DNA of 11,196 bases from Balneolaceae bacterium (GCA_007117235.1 SKGY01000081.1:1-11196); one strand, 5' to 3'; positions 1 to 7,348 are shown, numbered from the stretch's first letter. Notes: generated by a model not told the origin, from the sequence alone. A program made the numbers and translations.

Positions 1-138
1 CAACGACTCTACCTCCAATCTCAGAGTTTCATCTTTACTGCAAGCCGCTGATATAAACCGCAACCTATCCTCTCCTTCAAGCTCCAGAGCTTTGGAAAAG
101 ATCTCTTTTATATATTTCCAACGGGAGTTACGTGTCAT
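1..138 (-). CDS. Serine/threonine protein kinase, N-terminal fragment (runs off the window)
   Basis: Only the first 46 codons are present, read leftward from the ATG at 136-138. The peptide begins MTRNSRWKYIKEIFSKALEL and continues through a segment with AACSKDETLR and ends EVESL at the window edge. This pattern (Arg-Trp, then an amphipathic helix, then a short 'AC..D..LR.EVESL' stretch) is the characteristic N-terminal extension of bacterial Ser/Thr kinases that are encoded beside Sig-70_X6 ECF sigma factors and often carry C-terminal TPRs. The catalytic kinase domain itself lies outside the window, so kinase activity is inferred. The gene follows the sigma factor on the same strand with a gap of 57 bp, most of it taken up by an inverted repeat. 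No Shine-Dalgarno is visible; the start is preceded by an A-rich stretch. The alternative is a TPR-only relative of these kinases. Confidence 0.72.
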   Translation of the reverse strand, partial: MTRNSRWKYIKEIFSKALELEGEDRLRFISAACSKDETLRLEVESL

Positions 139-158
139 GATTTTTTATAGTCGTAAGT

Positions 159-207
159 CATGAGTCCTGAGTTAATAGGCGCTATCCATCTCAACTCAGG
201 ACTCATG
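159..207. repeat. 15-bp perfect inverted repeat spanning the sigma factor stop codon
   Basis: The left arm at 159-173 (catgagtcctgagtt) and right arm at 193-207 (aactcaggactcatg) are exact reverse complements separated by 19 nt. Inside the loop a further 4-bp stem (175-178 with 182-185) can form. The right arm encodes the last residues of the sigma factor and contains its TGA stop (196-198). No T-run follows the stem on the minus strand, so this does not look like a standard intrinsic terminator. It could be an mRNA processing or stability hairpin between sigma factor and kinase, or a copy of a dispersed intergenic repeat. Confidence 0.8.
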
Positions 208-762
208 GTTTAACTCTCTGTTTAACCACGCCCTTGCCATTTTCCAGTCGCGACTTACTGTGGGCTCAGATATTCCAAGAGCATTAGCGGTTTCCTCGAT
301 GGTCAGACCGCCAAAGAACCGGCATTCTACTACTCTTGCCTGACGTTCATCGAATTGCTCCAGTTTTTTAAGAGCTTCATCGATGGTGATGATCTCATCC
401 AGGTTCGTTTTAGTTGAAAGATGCATTGGATCAAGGGTTATTTTCTGATTGTCTCCTCCCCTTTTCTCAGCCTTTTGTTTAACGGCATAATCTACGAGTA
501 GATTTCTCATCACCTGTGAAGCAATCGCAAAAAAGTGGTTTCTGTTCTGCCAATCGATTCGGTTGAAGTCCACCAATTTCAGATAGGCTTCATGTACAAG
601 AGCGGTGGCACTATAGGTGTGATCTGGCCGCTCTCCCTGCAACCTGCCCCGGGCCATTTTGTGCATTTCATCATACACTAGTGGAATTAACTCATCCAAT
701 GCATCCGGATTTCCGGCTGAATGAGCCTGAAGAAGAGTTGTGATTTCAGATCTCTCGTTCAT
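196..762 (-). CDS. ECF-type sigma-70 family RNA polymerase sigma factor (Sig-70_X6-like)
   Basis: This 188-residue protein is a two-domain ECF sigma factor that directs RNA polymerase to a specific promoter set. Region 2 covers about residues 22-97 and includes the family-typical segment with MARGRL, the HTYSATALVHEAYLKL stretch and NHFFAIASQVMRNLLVDYA. Region 4 covers about 125-183, with a helix-turn-helix at GGLTIEETANALGISEPTVS (151-170) and a following recognition-helix WKMARAWL. These match the Sig-70_X6 (Sigma70_ECF) subfamily, whose members commonly sit next to Ser/Thr kinases, as here. The start is supported by an in-frame TGA two codons upstream and a GGATGAG ribosome-binding-like sequence close to the ATG. 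The final residues are encoded by an arm of an inverted repeat. No anti-sigma gene is visible; the neighbouring kinase may take that control role (inference). Confidence 0.95.
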   Translation of the reverse strand: MNERSEITTLLQAHSAGNPDALDELIPLVYDEMHKMARGRLQGERPDHTYSATALVHEAYLKLVDFNRIDWQNRNHFFAIASQVMRNLLVDYAVKQKAEKRGGDNQKITLDPMHLSTKTNLDEIITIDEALKKLEQFDERQARVVECRFFGGLTIEETANALGISEPTVSRDWKMARAWLNRELNHES

Positions 763-974
763 ATCTCATCCGTTTATAATCTACGCTCTCTGTTGTGATA
801 GGATAAATGCATTTTTTTGGCTTTATCTAACAGAAGGCATGGCAATCGCACGCCTTTGTGCGTCATTAATATCACATTATACATTCTCTAAACCATTCTG
901 TCAAAGTGGTTTAATGTTTTGAGACATCGTCATGCGCAAAGTATTCATACAGAAAAAATTAAATCTGAAAAAAT
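763..974. other. Divergent intergenic region between sigma factor and TPR lipoprotein
   Basis: These 212 bp separate two diverging genes and must hold promoters for both. A small hairpin (847-851 with 858-862) is visible but weak. A short open frame crosses the region on the plus strand but overlaps the sigma gene and resembles no protein. One sigma-70-like promoter candidate for the rightward gene is listed separately. Confidence 0.5.
919..947 (+). promoter_or_regulatory. Candidate sigma-70-like promoter for the TPR lipoprotein gene
   Basis: TTGAGA (919-924) and TATTCA (942-947) are separated by 17 bp, with the ATG 28 bp downstream of the -10 box. This matches a generic sigma-70 spacing but not the TTTG/TAnnTTTG consensus of Bacteroidota. 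It was found by eye in an AT-rich stretch, so chance occurrence is possible. Confidence 0.25.
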
Positions 975-2516
975 ATGACCCTACAGAAAGTCAGAATTTC
1001 ATCAATCACATTACTCATCATAATTTTCCTTATATCCTGTGTAGATCGTCATGAGATGGCGGAGCATCAGCACGGGGTTGTTAGTTTTGAAATATCGTGC
1101 AACGATACCGCTCAGCAAGAATTTGAACTTGGCCTAGCTCACCTGCACCATATGATGTATTCACAGGCGCAGCCCAGGTTTACAGCCGCCGCCGAAGCTG
1201 ACCCTGATTGTGCTATGGCACACTGGGGTATTGCCATGACCAGCTTCCAGCCACTTTGGGCACCCACTAGTGACGATGACTTGGTCCGGGGTAAAGAATC
1301 TGTTCAGGCCGCACTCGAGATTGGGGCACCCACAGAGCGTGAACAGGCGTTTATTTCAAACGTCCAGTCCTTTTTCGCGGATCCTGAACCTGCGGCCGAT
1401 AACCGGTCTGCCGACCATCAAAAACGCCTCAGAAACTGGATGGAATCCTCGAGGGAGCTTCACGAATCTCTGCCTGAAAATGTGGAAGCTGCTGCATTTT
1501 ATGCTCTTTCCGAGATTTCATACGCCATGACATACTTTTCACCTCACATCGAGCGCAATTTTGACAGGGAACTCAGAGCCGGAGCACTCATGGAGAAATT
1601 TCTTGAAGATTATCCTGAGCACCCGGGGCTGTTTCACTACCTGATTCACGCATACGACAGCTCTCATCTGGCTCACAAAGCTGAGGAGGTAGCCCGTCAG
1701 TACGACCAACTTGCTCCCAATACACCCCATGCGCTTCACATGCCGAGTCATATTTTTGTGCGGCTCGGACACTGGAAGGATACGGCCGACTGGAACGAAC
1801 GCTCAGCTGAAGCCGCACTGCAAAATCCGTTTAATGGACTGACCTCACTCCATTACCCCCATGCATTAGACTATATGATGGCTGCCTACCTTCAGCTCGA
1901 AGAGTATGAAAAAGCTGCTGAAACCCTTGAACGAGTACAGGCCATCGAAGCCGCACAGCCACATTTTGCTTCAGCATATGGTATTGCTGCCGCTCAGGCG
2001 CGTTATGTGATGGAACAGCATAAATGGGAAGAGGCGGCAAGCCTACAACCCAATTATCCGGAAGCTGTAAACTGGGACAGCTATCTCGGAGCAAGTGCGC
2101 TTTTTAATTATGCTCGTGGGATAGGTGCTTCAAGGTCAGGAAATCTGGATCAGGCCGAAACAGAACGGAAAAAGATCTCTGAGGCAGTGCAAATTATGAG
2201 GGATGAAGGCAACGTGTACTGGGCCTATATGACCGAGGCTCTTGGTGATGCCGTGGAAGCCTGGATTCTTTATGAGCAGGGCGAAACCTACGACGCTCTC
2301 ACCCTGATCAGTGAAGCTGCCGATCTTGAAGAGTCGATGGACAAACATCCTATTAGCCCGGGTGAAGTTTTTCCTGTTCGTGAGCTACACGCTGAAATGC
2401 TCTACATGGAAGGGCAGATCGAAGAAGCGAGGGCCGCCTATAAAAAGTCACTGGAGCGAACTCCAGAGCGAAAAAATGCACTGAGAGGACTGGAAGAGGC
2501 TGTTGCAGGATTATAA
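975..2516 (+). CDS. TPR-containing lipoprotein, function unknown
   Basis: This is a 513-residue exported protein. A hydrophobic segment (about residues 11-20) ends in a lipobox LISC with Cys22 as the predicted lipidation site, so the mature protein should be membrane-anchored. The rest is helical-repeat (tetratricopeptide-like): a first pair around 46-90 with AMAHWGIAM, a central conserved block around 212-267 with HPGLFHYLIHAYD and HALHMPSHIFVRLGHW, and C-terminal repeats around 468-510. The central histidine-rich block is typical of a widespread but uncharacterised family of large bacterial TPR proteins. Its conserved histidines are clustered more than in ordinary TPRs and might form a binding site (inference). 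The start is fixed by an in-frame TGA three codons upstream; no Shine-Dalgarno is seen. The gene precedes the DUF5916 gene by 38 bp on the same strand, suggesting co-transcription. TPR domains usually mediate protein contacts; no partner can be named. Confidence 0.88.
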   Translation: MTLQKVRISSITLLIIIFLISCVDRHEMAEHQHGVVSFEISCNDTAQQEFELGLAHLHHMMYSQAQPRFTAAAEADPDCAMAHWGIAMTSFQPLWAPTSDDDLVRGKESVQAALEIGAPTEREQAFISNVQSFFADPEPAADNRSADHQKRLRNWMESSRELHESLPENVEAAAFYALSEISYAMTYFSPHIERNFDRELRAGALMEKFLEDYPEHPGLFHYLIHAYDSSHLAHKAEEVARQYDQLAPNTPHALHMPSHIFVRLGHWKDTADWNERSAEAALQNPFNGLTSLHYPHALDYMMAAYLQLEEYEKAAETLERVQAIEAAQPHFASAYGIAAAQARYVMEQHKWEEAASLQPNYPEAVNWDSYLGASALFNYARGIGASRSGNLDQAETERKKISEAVQIMRDEGNVYWAYMTEALGDAVEAWILYEQGETYDALTLISEAADLEESMDKHPISPGEVFPVRELHAEMLYMEGQIEEARAAYKKSLERTPERKNALRGLEEAVAGL

Positions 2517-2554
2517 TGCTTAACTAAACCAACGCGATTGAATTGTAAGAAAGG

Positions 2555-4786
2555 ATGAAAATTGCATCAATACTCAAAAAGTGCAGGTATCAAAATATCC
2601 TAGCTTCATTTCTTTTCATTTTATTCATTGTTTTTACTGTTATTACAAACGCCCAGGCACAAAGTACTTATACAATTTCCAAACTCGATGCTCCAATCAA
2701 TTTCGATGGCAAGGTGGAAGATCCTGCCTGGGGTGCCATCGAACCTCTACCACTGGTTACTCACTGGCCATCGTTTGGCAATGCTGTTGATCAGAATCAA
2801 ACCCAAATCAGAATCGCCCATGATGACGAATATCTCTATGTAAGCTGCGTTTGTTATGAGGATCCGGAAAATGTTGGTGCATCTACGTATAAAAGAGATG
2901 AAATGAACCTCAGTATATCCAACCTTTCGATCATTCTGGATACGTTCAATGACAGCGAAAATGCCCTCTGGTTCGCCGTTACTCCTACAGGGTCGCGAAC
3001 GGATGGCGCTGTGAGTAACGACGGGATGTCCACAAGTTTAGCCTGGAACACAATATGGGAAGCGGAAGCGGTTATTACTGATTTTGGATGGACTGCAGAG
3101 ATGCGCATACCATTCAGTAGCATCAGGTTTGAGAGTAAAGAAGGCCGGGTGGAAATGGGCCTGATCGCATTTCGTTATATGGCTCATAATGCAACACTCC
3201 AAATTTTTCCTGCAATTCCGCCCGAATGGGGATTTAACAGCTGGAGAAAAGTATCTCAGGCCAGAGATGTCGTTTTGCATGATGTTGAAAACCGCACTCC
3301 GTTATTTATTACGCCCTATCTTCTCGGCGGCGTACAGCGGGTTGCTTCCCTGAATCAGGATGCTGACCAGTTTCGCCATGACACAGACCTGACCTACGAA
3401 GCCGGATTGGATCTGAAAGTGGGATTAACCAACAGCACTACACTCGATCTGACGGTGAATACTGATTTTGCCCAGGTTGAAGCCGATGACCAACAGGTTA
3501 ACCTTACACGATTCTCTCTGTTCTTTCCAGAACGTCGGCAGTTCTTTTTGGAACGCGCCTCCATTTTCAATTTTTCGTTCGGTGAATCCGACCGGTTGTT
3601 TCACAGCCGCAGAATAGGGCTTCAGGATGGTCAGCCGGTTCGGATATTGGGAGGTGCACGTGTGATTACCCGTTCAGGCGGCTGGGATATTGGTGTGCTA
3701 TCAATGCAAACTGCCCGCGAAAGAGAGCTTTCATCAAAAAATCATAGTGTTGTACGTGTGCGCAAACAACTGTTAAATCCTCAATCCTATGCCGGTGGTA
3801 TCTTAACGAGCCGTATTGATGAAAATGGAAATTACAATTTGAGCTACGGACTTGATGGAATTTTTAATCTTTGGGGTGATGATTTTCTGGATTTCAATAT
3901 TGCGCAGACAGCCGACAGTGATCTCAACAGTTCCGTTATAGATACAGAATCACTCCGTATGCAGGCAGTATGGGAGCGGCGGCGGTTCGGAGGGCTGAGT
4001 TACAATTTTAATTTCAATTACTCCGGTGAGTTCTATCTGCCGGCTATGGGATTTCAGCTGCGGAATAATTTTACCCGGTTTGGTGAACGATTATCCTGGG
4101 GATGGATAAAGGGAGATGACTCATCCCTGCATAACATTCAGGCTTCGATGAATGGGATACTTTATCTGAGTAATGAGAGTGGTAATCTTGAAACATCAGA
4201 ATTCGGCCCTTCGGTTGAACTGACCTGGAAACGCGGAGATTTTGCCACAGCAGAGATTTTATACATCACCGAAGATTTAATCCAGCCTTTTCAATTATCC
4301 GGAGGCGTGGAAGTGCCGACCGGGTTGTACCGGTTTCCGGAAGCTCAACTGCGATATGATACCCCGAGAGGAAAACCGTTGAGGACAATATTCAGAATCA
4401 GCGGAGGCGGTTTTTTTGACGGAAGCCGATTTACTTCTAGCATTTCCCCAACCTGGGATCCGTCGAGATTCGTAAACCTGACTCTTTTTTACCAGTTCAA
4501 TAGAATAAACTTTAGCGACCGGAATCAAAACCTGTCGGCTCATATTGCACGGGTACGAACAGAGTTTACTTTCAATACAAGGACTACATTATCATCGTTT
4601 ATTCAGTTTAACAGCGCCGGAGACATCGGGGTTTTGAATGCTAGGTTTAGATACAATCCAAGAGACGGCAACAACTTTTACCTGGTATTCAATGAATCGG
4701 TAAATTCAAACCGCAACAGGTTAACACCACATCTTCCATTTTCAGATAATCGGGCTGTGTTGCTGAAGTATGATTTTACGTTTTAG
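2555..4786 (+). CDS. CBM9-like / DUF5916 outer-membrane protein
   Basis: This 743-residue exported protein has a signal peptide, with a hydrophobic core at about 16-31 and a probable cleavage after Ala-Gln-Ala at 33-35. Residues about 44-235 form a carbohydrate-binding family 9-like domain: INFDGKVEDPAWGAIEPL at its start, then IRIAHDDEYLYVSCVCYED, a 'LDTFNDSENALWFAVTPTGSRTDG' type segment and the closing GWTAEMRIPFSSIRF. The remainder is the DUF5916 region, with the diagnostic FFPERRQFFLERASIFNF block, and looks like an outer-membrane beta-barrel: alternating aromatic strands and a terminal Phe (YDFTF) as expected for barrel-assembly recognition. Length fits the family. The substrate is unknown; the CBM9-like domain suggests glycan or other ligand binding at the cell surface (inference). 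An AAGAAAGG sequence directly abuts the ATG, an unusually short spacing. It probably shares a transcript with the upstream TPR lipoprotein. Confidence 0.9.
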   Translation: MKIASILKKCRYQNILASFLFILFIVFTVITNAQAQSTYTISKLDAPINFDGKVEDPAWGAIEPLPLVTHWPSFGNAVDQNQTQIRIAHDDEYLYVSCVCYEDPENVGASTYKRDEMNLSISNLSIILDTFNDSENALWFAVTPTGSRTDGAVSNDGMSTSLAWNTIWEAEAVITDFGWTAEMRIPFSSIRFESKEGRVEMGLIAFRYMAHNATLQIFPAIPPEWGFNSWRKVSQARDVVLHDVENRTPLFITPYLLGGVQRVASLNQDADQFRHDTDLTYEAGLDLKVGLTNSTTLDLTVNTDFAQVEADDQQVNLTRFSLFFPERRQFFLERASIFNFSFGESDRLFHSRRIGLQDGQPVRILGGARVITRSGGWDIGVLSMQTARERELSSKNHSVVRVRKQLLNPQSYAGGILTSRIDENGNYNLSYGLDGIFNLWGDDFLDFNIAQTADSDLNSSVIDTESLRMQAVWERRRFGGLSYNFNFNYSGEFYLPAMGFQLRNNFTRFGERLSWGWIKGDDSSLHNIQASMNGILYLSNESGNLETSEFGPSVELTWKRGDFATAEILYITEDLIQPFQLSGGVEVPTGLYRFPEAQLRYDTPRGKPLRTIFRISGGGFFDGSRFTSSISPTWDPSRFVNLTLFYQFNRINFSDRNQNLSAHIARVRTEFTFNTRTTLSSFIQFNSAGDIGVLNARFRYNPRDGNNFYLVFNESVNSNRNRLTPHLPFSDNRAVLLKYDFTF

Positions 4787-4870
4787 TAGATTTTGGAACA
4801 GATTAATTTATTATTCTCACTTCAAATGTCCACTGAGCCACTCACGATTTAATTTGTAGACACACCCAAC

Positions 4871-4901
4871 CACTTTCTATCCATTTATAGGCTGGAAAGT
4901 G
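4871..4901. terminator. Possible hairpin terminator between convergent genes
   Basis: Arms cactttc (4871-4877) and gaaagtg (4895-4901) are exact complements, and an inner tat/ata pairing (4878-4880 with 4887-4889) extends the stem across a 5-nt bulge. It lies in the 170-bp gap between the converging DUF5916 and heptad-repeat genes, where a bidirectional terminator is expected. No clear T-run follows on either strand, so the call is weak. Confidence 0.3.
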
Positions 4902-4956
4902 ATTTGTCCGACCGAAAAGATGTAATCACCCTTTAGAGCACAATTCTACAGAACGA

Positions 4957-5658
4957 TTATTTCTTCAGATCAAACGTATACACTGCTGCGCCCGGGGTAA
5001 CCGGTACTTCATAACGATCGGCATCGGGAGCAATCATCAGTACGAAGGTTGCCTTTCCTGCCCCACCGCCCGAACCAACGTCGCGCTGACCCACCTCAGA
5101 AGCGATTCGCTGCAATTCATGCGATGATTGAATTGGCGACCAATTCGCCGGGTCCGGGAACCAATCCGCCGGATCCGGGGTCCAATTGTCAGGGGTCGGG
5201 TGCCAGTTTTCAGGATTAGGGTGCCAGTCTTCAGGGTTCGGAACCCAATTAGACGGCAGAGATTTAACTGTACTATCTATGAATCGCCCCATCTGACCAC
5301 CATCAACCAACCTGCCTAATGACGTCGACTGATCAGACAGCCGGACAGGCATTCCATTTTGGCCTACAATTCCACGTTCACTTACAATAAACAAGGTTAT
5401 TCGGGCTGATCCCATCGGAAAAGCGGGTCCTGGATCAGATCTGCGATCCACTGCCTGAATGGAAATTCCGCTGCCTTCCGCCAGCCATGCTCCAAACTCC
5501 TCCGACGATATTCCACGATCTGCCACCCTCGACTCAAGAATTGAAAATGCTGATCGGTTTTGCTCAACTACGTATGCAATTCCCTCTTGTGCATACACTG
5601 CGTCCGTAATAAAAAATACAACACATGCGGTTGTTAAAATGCTCTTTAATGTTTTCAT
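4957..5658 (-). CDS. Secreted protein of unknown family with six Trp/Pro heptad repeats
   Basis: This 233-residue protein starts with a signal peptide (MKTLKSILTTACVVFFITDAVYAQ; probable cleavage after the Ala of VYA at 23). Residues about 25-130 form an ungapped domain I do not recognise, ending in a segment with GGQMGRFIDSTVKSLPS. Residues 137-178 are six consecutive 7-residue units: NWVPNPE, DWHPNPE, NWHPTPD, NWTPDPA, DWFPDPA and a degenerate NWSPIQS. The consensus is [ND]-W-x-P-[NDT]-P-[EDA]. After a Gly-rich linker (GSGGGAG, 195-201) a short C-terminal part with FVLMIAPDADRYEVPVTPGA follows. The protein is probably periplasmic or surface-exposed. No enzyme motif, lipobox or sorting tail is evident. 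No Shine-Dalgarno is seen; upstream lies a long AT-rich leader. It stands alone on its strand, divergent from the methyltransferase-OsmC genes. Function unknown. Confidence 0.85.
   Translation of the reverse strand: MKTLKSILTTACVVFFITDAVYAQEGIAYVVEQNRSAFSILESRVADRGISSEEFGAWLAEGSGISIQAVDRRSDPGPAFPMGSARITLFIVSERGIVGQNGMPVRLSDQSTSLGRLVDGGQMGRFIDSTVKSLPSNWVPNPEDWHPNPENWHPTPDNWTPDPADWFPDPANWSPIQSSHELQRIASEVGQRDVGSGGGAGKATFVLMIAPDADRYEVPVTPGAAVYTFDLKK
5125..5250 (-). repeat. Six tandem 21-bp in-frame repeats coding Trp/Pro heptads
   Basis: Six contiguous 21-bp units, all in the same codon frame, encode the 7-residue repeats of the secreted protein. Units share Trp at position 2 and Pro at position 4; the first five also have Pro at position 6. 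Codons differ between units (for example CCT, CCG and CCA for Pro), so the array is diverged and the protein pattern is better conserved than the DNA. That suggests selection on the peptide rather than a recent expansion. Confidence 0.9.
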
Positions 5659-5711
5659 ACGAGTGTGATTTTGTTATAGTGAATCCTTCTGTTTTAAAGG
5701 ATAGTACCCCT

Positions 5712-5739
5712 TTTATAAAAACGATTTTTTGCATCACAA
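5712..5739 (-). promoter_or_regulatory. Candidate promoter for the heptad-repeat secreted protein
   Basis: Read on the minus strand, TTGTGA (5739-5734) is followed 16 bp later by TATAAA (5717-5712), with the ATG about 53 bp further on. A leader of about 45 nt would contain a small hairpin. The call rests only on spacing and similarity to a generic sigma-70 promoter in an AT-rich region. Confidence 0.25.
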
Positions 5740-6081
5740 GAACTCAAAAATACTTCTTTATAGATATAGCTTAATTTTATGTTTATGTATTTAAGATCTC
5801 TACTTAATTAGCGAGAAATATTTATAATCTTTATCATTTGATTATTCACTTTAACTCATCATGAACGTGTAACAACTGAGGAACTTCAGACCGCAATTCA
5901 ATTTTAAACACATGCAGATCATTCTATTCCGAATGTTTATGATTTTATGAAAGACCTCCCGAATACCACGATGCTGATTGTAAAAAATCTGCTATTTGCG
6001 GACAGTTAATCAGCTCTGAATCATTTCCCTTCTTTATTTCTTGATAGAGATTTTCTGTATTTACGGCTTATCAAATAAAGG

Positions 6082-6109
6082 GTATTGAAGTATCTATCAA
6101 TTTCAATAC
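6082..6109. promoter_or_regulatory. 8-bp inverted repeat upstream of the methyltransferase operon
   Basis: The arms gtattgaa (6082-6089) and ttcaatac (6102-6109) are exact complements around a 12-nt spacer. The right arm ends 27 bp before the ATG of the first methyltransferase. The size and position fit either an operator for a dimeric regulator or a leader hairpin. No regulator gene lies in the window, so the assignment is tentative. Confidence 0.35.
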
Positions 6110-6136
6110 TATCTCAACGTAACCTATTCTACAAAA

Positions 6137-6793
6137 ATGAAAGATTTGAAATTTATCGCCCAACAGCTACGCAAACCTGCCGGAGATTTTGCCGCTACCA
6201 TAGCAGGTAAAATGAATGTTGGAAATAAACCTCTTTACGATCTTACATTCAGATCGATGAACCTGCACGACGGCGATACGGTGTTGGAAATAGGATTCGG
6301 CAATGGATTTCACTTTACAGAGTTTCTTTCCCTGAAAAATGATCTGGTGCTTTACGGAATTGACTATTCGGAAGAGATGGTAAATCAGGCAACTACCGAA
6401 AATATGTCATTAATTAAATCAGGCAGACTCTTTCTCACCGAAGGCAGCAGCAACCAGTTGCCGTATGAAAATGAAACTTTCGATAAGGTTTTCTGCAATA
6501 TGGTGATCTATTTCTGGGAAGACCCCGGAGAGCATTTAAAAGAGATATACCGAGTGCTGAAACCGGGCGGTAAGTTCTACACCGGTATGAGGACGAAAGA
6601 TTCCATGCTCGAACTCCCCTTCACAGAGTTTGGGTTCAAACTTCATACTGTTGACTCATGGATTTCAATTGTGAATAAAATGGGATTTGAAGTTTCGGAT
6701 GTCTATAGAAAAAAAGATCCCGCATTTGATGACTTCGATAAAAAAGTACAATTGGAATCGGTTTGTATTGAATCAAGAAAGATTACCCCTTAA
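6137..6793 (+). CDS. Class I SAM-dependent methyltransferase (Methyltransf_11-like)
   Basis: This 218-residue cytoplasmic enzyme is predicted to transfer a methyl group from S-adenosylmethionine. The N-terminal segment LRKPAGDFAATIAGKMNVGN (11-30) is typical of a small methyltransferase subgroup seen in Bacteroidota. Motif I is VLEIGFGNG (49-57), the SAM-binding glycine loop; the acidic residue after strand 2 lies in LYGIDYSEEMV. Motif IV-like FDKVFCNMVIYFWEDP and the post-motif LKEIYRVLKPGGKFY complete the Rossmann fold. The C-terminal part that would determine the substrate is short and uninformative. It opens a run with the OsmC gene (12-bp gap) and a second methyltransferase. The ATG is preceded by an A-run rather than a Shine-Dalgarno sequence; the nearest in-frame stop lies at 6086-6088 with no better start between. 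Substrate unknown. Confidence 0.9.
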   Translation: MKDLKFIAQQLRKPAGDFAATIAGKMNVGNKPLYDLTFRSMNLHDGDTVLEIGFGNGFHFTEFLSLKNDLVLYGIDYSEEMVNQATTENMSLIKSGRLFLTEGSSNQLPYENETFDKVFCNMVIYFWEDPGEHLKEIYRVLKPGGKFYTGMRTKDSMLELPFTEFGFKLHTVDSWISIVNKMGFEVSDVYRKKDPAFDDFDKKVQLESVCIESRKITP

Positions 6794-6805
6794 CCACTTC
6801 ATTTC

Positions 6806-7330
6806 ATGGCAGATTCAAAAAAAATTAAAGAAGCCTTTGATCGAAATGTAAAACTGCTCAACATTAAGCCCTCAAAGGGCCAATACACCACATCCACAAA
6901 AATCCGGCTAAAAAACGGCACAGCATGTGAAATTGAACACAAACATTGGAAATTTACCGCTGATGTTGGAGAACAGCAGGGCGGCAATGATGAAGGTCCG
7001 GGACCCGGCATATTCTACAGGGCATCTCTCGGAAGTTGTCTGGCCATCGGTTACGCTATTTGGGCAGCTAAAATGGATATTCAGATCGATCATCTCGAAG
7101 TGGATGTGGAAGCCGATGTGGATGCGCGGGGCAACTTTGGTATCGAAAATGCAACACCGGGCTATACCGGAATGAGATACACAGTAACAATCGAGAGCCC
7201 GGCTTCAGATGTTGAAATTAATAAAATGATAAAAGCAGCAGATGACCACAGCCCGATTCTGGCCAATTTCAAGAAACCGATGAATATCGATCGTACGATC
7301 AACATTATAGAAAATGACGCAAAACGTTAA
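6806..7330 (+). CDS. OsmC family protein lacking the usual second cysteine
   Basis: This 174-residue protein belongs to the OsmC/Ohr fold family, whose classical members reduce organic hydroperoxides with a pair of cysteines. The peroxidatic-site motif is present as SLGSCLA with Cys78, on the central helix, preceded by the family-typical GPGPGIFYRA. The second site, where classical members have a Cys-Pro motif, reads DDHSPIL (146-152) with His-Ser in place of the cysteine. Cys41 is the only other cysteine and lies in a different strand. This resembles the OsmC branch lacking a resolving cysteine, whose activity is less certain. The gene sits 12 bp after one methyltransferase and 46 bp before another on the same strand, suggesting one operon. 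Role: possibly peroxide or thiol chemistry, unproven. Confidence 0.9.
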   Translation: MADSKKIKEAFDRNVKLLNIKPSKGQYTTSTKIRLKNGTACEIEHKHWKFTADVGEQQGGNDEGPGPGIFYRASLGSCLAIGYAIWAAKMDIQIDHLEVDVEADVDARGNFGIENATPGYTGMRYTVTIESPASDVEINKMIKAADDHSPILANFKKPMNIDRTINIIENDAKR

Positions 7331-7348
7331 GCAGGCAGTTCTCTTATA

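Larger units (their letters stand above)
5659..6136. other. 478-bp AT-rich non-coding region between divergent genes
   Basis: No convincing gene is present. The region should hold promoters for the leftward heptad-repeat gene and the rightward methyltransferase operon. It contains a small hairpin (5683-5688 with 5697-5702), a candidate leftward promoter (5712-5739), TTGATA/TATCAA complementary words (6041-6046, 6069-6074) and an 8-bp inverted repeat close to the methyltransferase start. A 20-codon open frame at 5947-6009 has no support. The length exceeds what two simple promoters need, so a small RNA is possible, but nothing specific identifies one. Confidence 0.5.

Noticed and set aside
159..207. 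The inverted repeat as an intrinsic terminator of the sigma gene
   Set aside because: The stem is AT/GC mixed with a 19-nt loop and no T-run follows on the minus strand; the kinase start lies immediately after.
847..862. Hairpin cgcac/gtgcg in the sigma-TPR gap
   Set aside because: A 5-bp stem is expected by chance at this scale and it has no useful position relative to a gene start.
740..922. A 60-codon plus-strand open frame in the sigma-TPR gap
   Set aside because: It begins inside the sigma gene on the opposite strand, has no recognisable domain or ribosome-binding site and covers the expected promoter region.
5128..5319. An Arg/Pro-rich repetitive open frame opposite the heptad-repeat gene
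   Set aside because: Its periodicity is only the antisense reading of the 21-bp repeats; the minus-strand gene has a signal peptide and full length.
5947..6009. A 20-codon open frame starting Met-Lys-Asp-Leu like the downstream methyltransferase
   Set aside because: The likeness ends after four residues, no ribosome-binding site is present and the length is within chance expectation.
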